Assembly (NCBI GenBank): GCA_947311845.1
Contig: CAMZMU010000111.1
Location: 21,024,773-21,088,772, forward strand
Direction: 5' to 3'
DNA: 64,000 nt
Source: Poa pratensis
Lineage: Eukaryota; Streptophyta; Magnoliopsida; Poales; Poaceae
Part shown: piece after piece, positions 53,935 through 64,000 of the stretch
Layout: each line of letters begins with the position of its first letter
How positions within the stretch are numbered: the first letter of the stretch is position 1
The notes under the pieces: model-generated
Database searches by the model: none
What the model was told of the DNA's origin: nothing
What the model saw: the letters and a program-made list of their open reading frames with translations, nothing else
Translations under genes and position numbers: made by a program

Positions 53935-56900
53935 CAAAGAACCATTTTTATAATTTGGAACCATTTTTGAATTTGGAACCATTTTTTAATTGGAACCATT
54001 TTAAATTTGGAACCATTTATAAATTTGGGACCATTTATAAATTTGGAACCATTTTTTTAATTTGGAACCATTTTTAATTTCGGAGCCATTTTCAAAATAG
54101 AACCAATTTCAAATTTGGAACCATTTGTAAATTCGGAAGTATTTTCAAATTCAGACCCATTTTTAAATTTGGAACCATTTTAAATTTGGAACATTTTTAA
54201 TTTGGAACCATTTTTAACTTCGGAGCCATTTTCAAAATAGAAACCATTTTTAAATTTGGAACCATTTTTTAATTGGAACCATTTTAAATTTGGAACCATT
54301 TATAAATTCGGAACCATTTTTAAATTTGGAACCATTTTTTAAATTTGGAACCATTTTAAATTCGGAATAATTTTTAAATTGAAACAATTTTCAAAATGGA
54401 ACCTTTTTTAAATTCGGAAGTATTTTCAAATTCAGAACCATTTTTAAATTTGGAACCATTTTAAATTTGGAACATTTTTTATTTGGAACCATTTTTAACT
54501 TCGGAGCTATTTTCAAAATAGAAACCATTTTTAAATTTGGAACCATTTTTTAATTAGAACCATTTTAAATTTGGAACCATTTATAAATTCGGAACCATTT
54601 TTAAATTTGGAACCATTTTTTAAATTTGGAACCATTTTAAATTCGGAACAATTTTTAAATTGTAACAATTTTCAAAATGGAACCATTTTTAAATTTGGAA
54701 CACTTTTTATAATTGGAACCATTTTCAAAATGGAACCATTTTTAAATTTGGAACATTTTTTAAATTTGGAACCATTTTTGAATTTGGATCCATTTTTTTA
54801 TTAGAACCATTTTTAAATTTGGAACCATTTTAAAATTGGAACCATTTTCAAAATGGAACCATTTTTAAATTTGGAACCATTTTTAATTCGGATTCATTTT
54901 TAAATTTGGAACCATTTTTTTAAATTTGGAACCATTTTAAATTCGGAACAATTTTTAAATTGGAACCATTTTTTAATTTGGAACCATTTTTTAATTTCGA
55001 ACCATTTTTAAATTTAGAACCATTTTTAAATTTGGAACCATTTTTTAATTCGGAACCCTTTTTAAATTCAGAACCATTTTAAAAATTTGGAACCATTTTT
55101 AAATTTGGAACCATTTTAAATTCGGAACAATTTTTAAATTGGAACCATTTTCAAAATGGAACCATTTTTAAATTTGGAACCATTTGCAAAATGGAACCAT
55201 TTTTAAATTTGAAACCATTTTGTAAATTTGGAACCATTTTCCAAATGGAACCATTTTTAATTTGGAACCATTTTAAATTCGGAACCATTTTTAATTTGGA
55301 ACCATTTTAAAGTTGGAACCATTTTCCAAATGGAACCATTTTTTTAATTTGGAACCATTTTTTAATTTGGAACCATTTTAAATTCAGAACCATTTTTAAT
55401 TTGGAACCATTTTCCAAATGTAACCATTTTTAATTTGGAACAATTTTTTTAATTTGGAACCATTTTCCAAATGGAACCTTTTTTTTTTTAATTTGGAACC
55501 AATTTTTAATTTGGAACCATTTTAAATTCGGAACCATTTTTAAATTTGGAACCATTTTCCAAATGGAAGCATTTTTTTTAATTCAGAACCATTTTTAAAT
55601 TTGGAACCATTTTCCAAATGGAACCATTTTTTTTAATTTGGAACCATTTTTAAATTTGGAACCATTTTAAACGCGGAACCATTTTTTAATTTGGAACCAT
55701 TTTCAAAATGGAACCATTTTTATAATTTGGAACCATTTTCCAAATGGAACCATTTTTTTAATTTGGAACCATTTTTTAATTTGGAACCATTTTCAAAATG
55801 GAACCATTTTTAAAAATGAATAATTTTCAAATCAGAACCATTTTTAAATTTGGAACCATTTTCCAAATGGAACCATTTTTTTTAATTTGGAACCATTTTT
55901 AAATTTGGAACCATTTTAAACGCGGAACCATTTTTTAATTTGGAACCATTTTCAAAATGGAACCATTTTTATAATTTGGAACCATTTTCCAAATGGAACC
56001 ATTTTTTTTAATTTGGAACCATTTTTTAATTTGGAACCATTTTCAAAATGGAACCATTTTTTAAAATGAACAATTTTTAAATTGAAATCATTTTTAAATT
56101 TGGAATCATTTTAAATCCGGAACCATTTTTAAAATGAAACCATTTTTAAAATCATGAACCAAATTTAAAAATCAGAACCATTTTTTAAGTCGGAACCATT
56201 TTCAAAAAATGGATCCATTTTCAAATATCAGGAACCATTTTAAAAATTCAGAACCATTTTCAAATCGGAACCATTTTTTATGTCGGAACTATTTTAAAAA
56301 TAGGAACCATTATTCACCCTTTTAAAAAATCGGGAACCATTTTTAAAAATCAGAACCATTTTTAAAAATTGAGAACCATTTTTAAAAATCGGAACCATTT
56401 TTTAAATCGGAACCATTTTGAGACACAAAAGTTGGATGTTTTTATTTGCTGTTTCTTGTCTAATTTTCGGGGGGAAAAAAAGACCTTTTTCAGTAAACCA
56501 TATATGCGGGATGAACCATAACTAATATTAAACCGTACATGCTTATGAACCAAAATAAAAAATTGCACCAAAAATTAAGGAGGACCGAAAATAATGTTAT
56601 ACACTTTGCGAAATTTTTCAAAATCGGAACCATTTTAACAATCGGAACCATTTTTCAAAATCGGGAACCATTTTTAAAAATCGGAACATTTTTAAGTTGG
56701 AACCATTTTCACCTATTTCAAAAATTGGGAACCATTTTTAAAATCGGAACCATTTTAAGTCGGAAACCATTTTTTGAAAATCGAAACCATTTTCAAAAAT
56801 TGGAACCATTTTTTACCATTTTCAAAAATCATGAACAATTTTTTAAAATCGGAACCATTTAAAAAATCGGAACAATTTTTAAAAATCGGAACCATTTTTA

Positions 56901-56960
56901 AAAACCGGAACCATTTTTTAAGTCGGAAACATTTTCAAAAATGGTTCAAAAAATGGTTTT
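53935..56960 (+). repeat. 3-kb minisatellite of a GGAACCATTTTTAAATTT-type unit
   Basis: About 150-170 degenerate units of 16-20 bp (GGAACCATTT plus an A/T-rich spacer; variants TTCGGAACC, TCAAAATGGAACC, CCAAATGGAACC). Higher-order duplication is visible: the block with ATTCGGAAGTATT recurs about 280 bp apart (54131 and 54413), and the block with AAACGCGGAACC recurs 249 bp apart (55668 and 55917). At 56400-56620 and beyond 56940 the array breaks up. ORFs here are repeats only. Confidence 0.92.
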
Positions 56961-57720
56961 GGAATGATTTGAAAAATTGAAAGTAAAAATTAATTTGGGG
57001 AACGATTTTTAAAATTAAACAAAAAAAGGCCGATGAACGAAAACTTTTTTTGAACGGTTTAAAAAATGAACAGAAAAAATCTGGTGAACAGAAAATATTT
57101 TGGGATGATTCTAAAAATTGAACAAAAAAAGGCGAACGATTTTTCGTTATAATATATTTTGAACGGAAATTATTTTGGAACGATTTTAAAAAAGGAACAG
57201 AAAATTGCTGAAAAGACTAGTTTATAAAAATAGCGCCAATTTTTAAATTGGTATCTGAAGAGTCGAAAAAAGGCTAGTTCAAAAAATTGCGCTATTTTTT
57301 AAAAACGGTTTTTGAAGAATTGAAAAAGACTAGTTCAATACTGGCGATAGTTTCAGAAGTTTTCGGTTGATTCCATCTTGGTATGGATTAAGCAGTTGGA
57401 TGATTGCCAGAAAATGAAAAGAATGAATGTTGATCTGACAAATGAAGCATCCTAAACTTCATCTTGATGAAGCATAGAACACAAACAATATTAAAAGGAT
57501 CGCGCTGACACATTTTTATGAAGAGAGTTTTAATTAAACACCCTGATCATGTTACGGGAGATAGAAACCCAGAATACAAACATAGTTCCCCGAAAAAAGC
57601 TCGTACCGGAGTGTTTCATAAACTAGTGCTCATAATCATGGTGCGGGGAGTTGTGGCGTACTACAGAAAAAAGCAAAACGTCTTTGAAGCATCGTTGTAT
57701 AATGTCAGGACATATAATTC
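56961..57720. other. Array-derived and AT-rich transition
   Basis: Decayed array-like sequence (GAACGATTTTTAAAATT words) gives way to an AT-rich stretch. A short plus-strand ORF at 57518-57724 lies antisense to the end of the ULP1-like gene's 3' flank and has no motif. Confidence 0.45.
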
Positions 57721-59905
57721 TTAAGCCGCCGAACCCCCGCGCTTCTTCATCCTCTCCAAATGCTCAACATCAACCTTGTTCGCAGTAGAGTAGAACATTT
57801 TGAAAGCTTTCATCATCCTGTACTTCGGGACTAAGTTCTTTTGGAGAAAATGGAAAACAAATAATATTAATCACTATATTCAATGAAAAGAAAAAATAGA
57901 ATCATTATATCATTGGACGTAATAAAATCTTTGCAAACAGAGTTCAAGTTGCAAACCTGCCATAAGAAGTAGTAGTAAGCATTTGCAAACCATAAAAGAA
58001 AAGCAGTAATAAAATCTGCGAGCAATTAAAACACATACCAGATTGTGAAAATAGGTGATCATGCCTTTTTTCGAGTATCATACCGGCAGGATCGAAAAAG
58101 TTGGTTGTGCAGTATAGTGGATTGACTGATATCATAATCCAACGGTTCGAAACGACTGAAGGGAAGTGCATCTGTAGTGAATAATGTAAGAACCTTAATA
58201 TTTTCAAAACGTAACAGTGCACACAGATAACACAAAAAGGCTAAAATTCACGTGGGTAAGAGAGAAGAGCAAAAAAGAGTGTAGACATACAAGATCAATC
58301 TTTGCAATGTCAACTTCTTGACAGATCCTTGTAAACTCTGCGACAACAAAAGACTTGTCGAACATGTTTTGATCCATTGTTAGCTTAGCCTAGTCAAATT
58401 GAAGACACGAACAAACGAATCAGCTATATTATAGTGCACAGGAAACAATAAAAATCTACCAAAAAAAGATTTATAGTGTCGGAAGCATGGACTTACAGCT
58501 ATATATGGGATGAACATGTACTTCTCGAGACGCGGATTTGATTCAGAGTCATTTTTAGCTTCTTCATTGAACAATAATGCATGCAGACACATAGTGTCAC
58601 CAGATCACCACGGGCTTTAAAAGATTGGTGGAAACTGTCATACGTGACACTGTATCCTCCAATAGCAACAAATATAGGACTGTGCAAAGAAGGAGAACAA
58701 AACAACATGAAAAGGAATGAATTAGATGGGAATGTAAAAAAGGACTTCAAAAAATCCAGAAGCGAAAAAGAAAAAGGGTTGCTCACGAGTTATTTGCTTT
58801 GAAGTACTTGGCCCTCAGAAATCTTGTGTAGAAAGCTTCGACATCTAGATTTATACGGATCTTTGGCATGCAAGAGTCCAGGGAAATAGTTTTAGCAGCA
58901 CGTTTTTTCCTGTTCTTTTTATCCAGAATGTTATCGCTTATGATTGGTTCAAGCATTACTTCGCTTGAAGCATTCCCAAACACTAAAAAACAGAGGACGA
59001 ACATGAGGATTGGTGCACCACAGGAAACTGAAAAATCATATGACCGCCAAAAGGAAAAAGAAAAGGATGGTAATATGTCGTACCTGTAGTAGGTAGGACA
59101 GAAGATGTGTGATTAGAGGGTGATACAAAACCTTCAGCTATTCCTGTAGGAATGCTGACAGGAATATCAACATAATTATGAGCATGCTCATCTGCGTCAT
59201 GTCCTACAAATCGCAAAAAGTGGTAACGACATATCATTATCCATAATGTTGTCGCTTGTGATTGGTTCAAGCGTTGCTTCGCTTGAAGCATTCACTACAA
59301 CTAAAAAACATACGGCCGCTAAGGAAAAAGAAAAAGATGGTAATATGTCGTACCTGTAGTAGGTAGGACAGAAGATATTGAGTAGGGGGTGATACAAAAC
59401 CTTCAGCTATTCCTGTAGGAATCCTGACAGGAATATCACCTTGATTTGCAACATCTTCGTCTACATCATGTCCTTCAGTCGCAAGGGGTACCGGCACATC
59501 ACTGACAGAATCATGGTTGCAGAGTTCACACACATTAGAAAAAACAATCCAAAAAAGAAAAGATAAATGCTATGAAATTATCCCTCAAAAATGCCAGGAC
59601 TGACCAAAAGTATGCAATGAAGATATACCTCATATGCCAAGTCTGATCAACAAAACACACGACACTAAAAAAATAGAAAAGATACCTGAAGACCAACTAA
59701 ACTACTATTAGAACCACGGTGACTACCACTAAAAACCCTAGAAAAAAACTGAGCTCGGGAAACACTAGATCATGGCATATTAGATGATAAATTAGAACTA
59801 CAAAATGCTAGATCGTAGCGCAAGACAGACATAACACGGGGAACCCTAACAGCAAAATAAAAAACGGGGGTGCGGGGGGAAAAACCACGAACCTTGAGCA
59901 GCCAT
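57721..59905 (-). pseudogene. ULP1 (C48 SUMO protease)-like gene, decayed, with intron-exon structure
   Basis: Putative start 59903-59905 (MAAQ, donor AAG/GTTCG). Readable exons include 59354 to about 59472 and 59084-59203 (duplicated, IPTGIAEGFVSPS), 58787-58982 (PKIRINLDVEAFYTRFLRAK), 58497-58679 (FVAIGGYSVTYDSFHQSFKA), 58291-58383 (FVVAEFTRICQEVDIAK) and 58084-58171 (MHFPSVVSNRWIMISVNPLY, FFDPAG). The last exon ends at 57721 (KVDVEHLERMKKRGGSAA). In ULP1 enzymes the HW pair supplies the catalytic His. Here it is RW. The Asp region (FFDP) is present, but no Cys-containing DCG block is visible. A one-base deletion in the 58497-58679 exon (near DLVT) breaks the frame. The gene probably never functions as a protease in this copy. 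Confidence 0.65.
58923..59480 (-). repeat. Tandem exon duplication within the ULP1-like gene
   Basis: The block 58923-59216 recurs at 59241-59480. Both contain TGATTGGTTCAAGC…TTGCTTCGCTTGAAGC-like sequence, then GGTAATATGTCGTACCTGTA, then CCTTCAGCTATTCCTGTAGG. The copies differ by about 50 bp of indel. Confidence 0.8.
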
Positions 59906-60501
59906 CAGTGGCGACGAAGAAGATATGACAGTGCGCCGGATCTAGCTCGTCGAATCGGGAAGGGAAGAGTGCGCCGCCCACCGAGAACGAACCAGCGCGA
60001 CGCGCCGCGTTCAGGAAGCAGAGAGCCGCCCCCCAGCGGTGAAGATGCAGTGATGAAGAAGAATAAACTCAACGACGACCGCCGCCCCCCGCCCCCGCCC
60101 TCAAATCAGCTCGCCGGCGGTGAGAACGCAGTCAAGAAGCAGTTCGCCGAGGTTACCCTAGCGGTACAAGGAAGAAGTGAGCCGCACCCCACGGTCAGAT
60201 GCAGAGAAGGGTACGCGAACGGAGCTATGCCTCGAGATGCAACGTAACTGGGCCAAGCCCATTAATCAGGCGGGGGGTACGCGAACGGAAACATCCATCG
60301 CGGTACGCGATATATAGGTTTTGCGGTAGTGCAGCTCTACTTCCCGCCAGCCCCACGGGCGACGCTGACCGGCGACCACGGGCGCGGCAAATCCGGCTCC
60401 CAGGTGACCATTTCTCCCCTTTACCCTCACGACTTCGTTATCAATTTGGACCGGAGCTGAATACATTTGACTCTTATGTGTACTTGGGCAGCCGATAAAA
60501 G

Positions 60502-60688
60502 TGTTAGGATTTAATTAATTACTTTAATTAATCATGTAATCCCTGTTTGTAATGTCGGTTCCACAAACCGACATACCCCTTTTGTAACTGCTTATTCGGT
60601 GCTATATATAGCCCCATTCATCATCAATAAAGCAACAGTTCGATTCATTCTCTCGTTCACTCGATCGCTCTCAGATTTCCTTCTAACA
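60502..60688 (+). repeat. Short LTR (187 bp) of a copia-like or TRIM-like element
   Basis: TGTTAG (60502) … CTAACA (60688) form inverted ends. TATATATAG at about 60604 and an AATAAA at 60628 fit LTR promoter and poly-A signals. CGTTATCAGCAG directly after the LTR is the typical primer-binding form of some copia elements. The other LTR was not found in the window. Confidence 0.75.
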
Positions 60689-60738
60689 CGTTATCAGCAG
60701 CTCTCCGCGAGAGCGATTCCGACGAGAACAGGCAAAAG

Positions 60739-61587
60739 GTGAGAAGAAAGATGCCTGCTTTTCTGTCTCTGTACCTTCGACTTCGACGCGACGACGGCCG
60801 TCGCCGCCGCTTCGTCGCTCGCCACCGCCGGCATGGTGCTGCCGGTCTCCGGCACTTCCAGCGTCGAGTGCGCGACCTTCGCCGGTTCCGGCGTGGAGAT
60901 TGGAACCAGCGCCGTCGCCACCACCGGAACAGCGTGGGGCCATCGAACCAGCCCGACGTGCCCGCCTGGCTTCCCGCCGGTCCGGCTGCACCAAGGCTTG
61001 ACGCCGACGACCCGGCGCTGGCGGCTCCGCCGCCGCCGTTCTGGTGCCCGGTGCATGGCTGGGTAGTTTGCCCCCTGCACCAGTACGACTTCCCCGTCGT
61101 GGACGCACCGCCGCAGCCTCCGACCCGAGCGGTTGTTGAAGCAAACGCCACCGCGCCGCGCCTTCCGTCTCCGACCCCTGCGGTTGTCGAGATTGAGGGC
61201 GACGCCCTGGCCTACGTATCCGCGCCAACCGGGGCCTCCGTATTCACCTTCGGCTCCGGCGTGAGGAGCATGACGAGCGCCCCTGCCGCGCCTCCGTCTT
61301 CGCCGCGCGCCGATGCCGATGTGCCCCGCCTGCCGTCCCCAACTCCGGCCACGCCACCTCCTTCACCGCGCGCAGGCGCCCGCCGCCGCCTTCTGGCCCT
61401 CGGCCTCCCGCTGGCTAGCCCGTCGGCGGACTCGCCAACGAGCAGCCGCGGCCGCCGTGCTGGCACCTGGAGCCCGGCCGCGCTCGGACTCGCGAACGGC
61501 GCCTCCAACGGCGTCGCCCCGGGGACCCTGCTCCCTGGAGGATCCTCCGACGAGGAAGAGGGTTGCCGGAACACCCGTCGCCGGTGA
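60739..61587 (+). CDS. ORF of unknown function in the short-LTR element
   Basis: An open 282-codon frame starting 51 bp after the LTR. The N-terminus is Arg-rich, the middle Pro/Ala-rich (PPPPFWCPVHGWVVCPLHQY has two Cys-x-x-His-like pairs), and the C-terminus Pro/Ser-rich, ending GGSSDEEEGCRNTRRR. A second frame (60785-61066, with GMVLPVSGTSSVECATFAGS) also looks protein-like, so a frameshift near 61050 is possible. No gag, protease or RT motif is present. Strong GC bias makes chance open frames likely. Confidence 0.35.
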   Translation: MRRKMPAFLSLYLRLRRDDGRRRRFVARHRRHGAAGLRHFQRRVRDLRRFRRGDWNQRRRHHRNSVGPSNQPDVPAWLPAGPAAPRLDADDPALAAPPPPFWCPVHGWVVCPLHQYDFPVVDAPPQPPTRAVVEANATAPRLPSPTPAVVEIEGDALAYVSAPTGASVFTFGSGVRSMTSAPAAPPSSPRADADVPRLPSPTPATPPPSPRAGARRRLLALGLPLASPSADSPTSSRGRRAGTWSPAALGLANGASNGVAPGTLLPGGSSDEEEGCRNTRRR

Positions 61588-61870
61588 TTGCATATGCGGC
61601 CGACCGGACTCGTGCTCTCCGCATGGTTCAGTCTGAAATTGGGGATCGACGAGAGCTTGGACTTGTTTCCTCTCTCTCTCCTTATCTCTTTGACCGATCA
61701 GGCAGACTGCATACGTGGCCATGTGCATACGGCAGGAGACACCACCAGACTTTCCTGTCGATTTAACTAGCTATTTGCTTTATTGTCTACTGGTACTAGT
61801 TCAGTTCAGCAAATTAGTCTTATAACTGTAGCTTCTAGCAGTGATTTTATCCCTGTTTTAGACCTGTTAA

Positions 61871-62165
61871 TTCAGTACATCTATTTCAGTACTGTTTTCT
61901 GTTGAGTACAGATGTATTCCAGATCCTAATTTGATGTAATATATTTCCACGTTTTTCACGTGTCGAGATTAATTACGTCTATTTGTAATTGAGATTTTTA
62001 ATTTCTTGCAAATATAAATTCAGTATCTCTATAGTACTGTTTCTCTGTCGAGTACGATGTATTCCGGAATCATTTTAAGATATGTATATATTTCCATGTT
62101 TGACACATGTCGAGATTAATACATCTATTTGCAATTGAAATTTTCAATTTCTTGTAAATGTAGAT
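61871..62165 (+). repeat. 148-bp tandem duplication
   Basis: Copies at 61871-62018 and 62019-62165 share TTCAGTA…TCTAT, GATGTATTCC, CATGTTT…CACRTGTCGAGATTAAT and TCAATTTCTTG-like words in order, with moderate divergence. Confidence 0.75.
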
Positions 62166-62731
62166 GCAAAATCAAAGTGATTTCCTCAAATTGATGTTTT
62201 GGGATCATGATGTGGTGTGTAGATTTATCTACCACTACTGTTTAAGCCTACATTTTGTCATTTTTGACATTATGATTGCCAATGTGCTCTCCCATACATT
62301 TTATTAAGTTATGACATAAGGCATTCGAAGTGTGAGTATCTTATACTCCGCTAATGCCGCTAGATCTACTCCAAAATTTATTTTGGAGATTATCTACAAC
62401 GTGTCATACTAAACAATTTGAGATTCACACTAATGAGTTCAAGCCCACTTCTTGAAACTTCATTTATTTTGCATAGTTCATTACGATATAACCATGATGG
62501 ATTTTAGTTTACCAAATGGAAATTAATATTCTCTGGTTTACCCATATGGATACACGATGGATTGAGAGTTTTATGCACTTGCTCTCAACAGCCACAACTA
62601 TCCTAAATGGGGATCATGGACATAAAGATCGCCCTTGCGTCCCGTGGTTAGTGCATGCAACCCAACCTCCGGATGTTCCACTCCCGGCTGGAGTCACACC
62701 GATGACAAATGAGCAAAAACATGTTGCTTTG
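62166..62731. other. Interior of the short-LTR element, no gene recognised
   Basis: AT-rich with a short open frame (62516-62761) that has no retroelement motif. It is interrupted at 62731 by the start of a gypsy-type LTR. Confidence 0.4.
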
Positions 62732-64000
62732 TGTAATGCCCCGGGAGTTTTTCCCAATTAGTTTTGTTTGTTTTTCTTTTCGCATCATCATGACATCATG
62801 CATCAATCACCTTGCATGTTTTTGCTAAGCATAAAAAATAATATTTTTGCAAACCTTATTTTGTTTTGGCAAAAAAATAAATCTCTCTCCCTCTCTTTCT
62901 ATTTTAATAAACCCAAAATAATATTTGGACATAATTGCAAAACTATTTTAAATAAAATTAAAGTTTAGTAAACTATTTTGTAAAAGCCTTGACCCTCTCT
63001 TTTCCTCTCTTCCCTAATTTCTTTTCCCTCTTTTCTATATCCTTTTCTCTCTCTTTTATTTCCCTAAATAATTGAGAAATTCGTGGAATTGTTAAAAGGC
63101 CGGAGCAATGCATCTGGCCTAGCCCAACTCCTCCTCCGCTTTCTCCTTCCTACGGAGAAGAGCTCGCACATGGTGGCCTCCACCCGCAGCGACCAGCGCC
63201 CTGCCCCTCTCCTTTTCCCCTCCTTAAATCCTCCACCCGGCCGCCTCCAGCAAACCCTAGCCTCTCCCTCTTCTTCCCCTCACGCCGCCGCCACCATCTT
63301 CCTCTCCTCCCCTTTCTTTTCTCCACCTCCATGGCCGGAGCTGCGCTCAAGCTCGCCACTGACTCCGTCCACCTCGTGCTCGCCCTTCGCGCCAGGAGTC
63401 GCGCCTCGCCTTCCTCCGCCCCCGACAGCAAGCAGGAGGTCCGGGAACCGTCGACGACGCCACTACAAGCTCGTTTTCCTCTTCCGGCCGCGTGCACACC
63501 GTCGTCGTCCCCGACAGTACGCGCCGCCCCGAGCCCCTCCATCATGTCTAGGAGTTACGCCGTCGTCTACTACGTATCGAGCCGGATGGAATCGAGCTGG
63601 ACCGCGAAGGATCGACGCCAACGAGTCCTTCTTCCACGACGCCATCCGTCCGCTGGAGCGCCAAGGTCGCCGTCCTCTACGTCCGTCCGCAGCCCATATC
63701 TTCGTCTCGCCTCATCCACGACCTTCCCGGCAAGGAAGACCCCGACCCTCCCCACGGTGAGCCTCGCCGTCTTCCTTCTCTCCCTTTCCGTCCGCCATGG
63801 CCGTCGCGTGCAAGCCGTGAGCTTGCACGTCTTTGCACAGCACGCCCGCGCTGGTGTTGCCCCTGCTCCCTCCTATACACACCAGCACCCACACCACTCT
63901 AGCATCATCTCTGCACCCCGAAGACACCGTGTGCCGCCCGCTTCTGTTCGTCGCTGGCCACGCCCATCCGTCGCGTCGTCGTCCGGCTTAAAGCCTGAAG
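62732..64000 (+). repeat. Gypsy-type LTR, left part, cut by window edge
   Basis: Starts TGTAATGCCCCGGGAGTTTT, the TGTAA(C/T)xCCCCGG-type start of many grass gypsy LTRs, followed by CATCATCATGACATCATGCAT words typical of these LTRs. No TATA box could be fixed. The GC-rich right part (63100-64000) has open frames without domains. It could be a 5' LTR or a solo LTR. The right end is outside. Confidence 0.6.

Larger units (their letters stand above)
53646..60312. mobile_element. Probable Mutator-like element with ULP1-type cargo and internal minisatellite
   Basis: The left end (53646-53745) and the inverted right end (60215-60312) share CCTATRTCGCG, GCGTACCCC and TAATGGGCTTGGCCCA in the same order, giving diverged terminal inverted repeats of about 95 bp. 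Long inverted repeats and a ULP1-like gene match the Mutator-like subgroup (Kaonashi-type) known to carry ULP1 domains. The 9-bp target duplication was not found and no MuDR transposase is visible, so a CACTA or other class remains possible. Confidence 0.55.

Noticed and set aside
54571..56862. Repetitive ORFs such as EPFFKFGTIL-type peptides
   Set aside because: They are translations of the minisatellite. There is no start context and no conservation expected.
63083..63760. 225-codon Pro/Ser/Arg-rich ORF
   Set aside because: It is within a gypsy-type LTR with GC bias and no recognisable domain.

Overview
The window looks like nuclear DNA of a Triticeae grass (wheat, Aegilops, rye or barley type). 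The reasons are nested Tat-lineage Ty3/gypsy and Sirevirus copia elements, grass-type Stowaway, Tourist/Harbinger and hAT elements, GC-rich monocot exons, and very low gene density. I assigned this by reading the sequence and not by a database search. There is no bacterial operon, tRNA, rRNA or CRISPR array.

Layout. 1-21098 is a three-level retrotransposon nest. A Sirevirus copia element (plus strand; 3' half visible, 3' LTR 19900-21098) was broken between integrase and reverse transcriptase by a Tat-type gypsy element (minus strand; 5' LTR 13587-14626). That element was in turn broken inside its antisense ORF by a second Tat-type gypsy element (minus strand; 5' LTR 4040-4569, running off the left edge). 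21100-25070 is a non-coding region with a degenerate repeat field containing a 1.03-kb tandem duplication, possibly a terminal-inverted-repeat element. 26096-29640 holds two PIF/Harbinger-type elements with decayed ORFs. 30108-30558 is an eEF1A pseudogene. 31827-33932 is a solo LTR with a perfect 5-bp target duplication.

The one clear host gene is a plus-strand NODULIN HOMEOBOX (NDX) gene. Its CDS spans 36317-41908 in 16 coding exons that join in frame to 928 codons, with a probable 5'UTR exon ending at 35516. NDX proteins are atypical homeodomain chromatin/R-loop regulators.

42400-53410 is a mosaic of small elements, many with readable ends and target-site duplications: three hAT elements, two non-LTR retroposons of one family, a hairpin element, a plastid psbB fragment and a 19-bp poly-T insertion. 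It also has a possible small secreted Cys-rich peptide gene (minus strand). A 1368-bp Harbinger-type element (51116-52483) there carries an intact AP2/ERF-domain ORF, which I consider the most interesting item.

53646-60312 is a probable Mutator-like element. It carries a decayed ULP1-protease-like gene and a 3-kb minisatellite of a GGAACCATTTTTAAATTT-type unit. 60502 to the end holds a short-LTR retroelement with unusual cargo, then the start of a gypsy-type LTR cut by the window edge.

The elements do not form a pathway. NDX is the only gene here that I would call a functional host gene with confidence. The AP2 ORF is the only intact-looking regulatory-type coding sequence inside a transposon.
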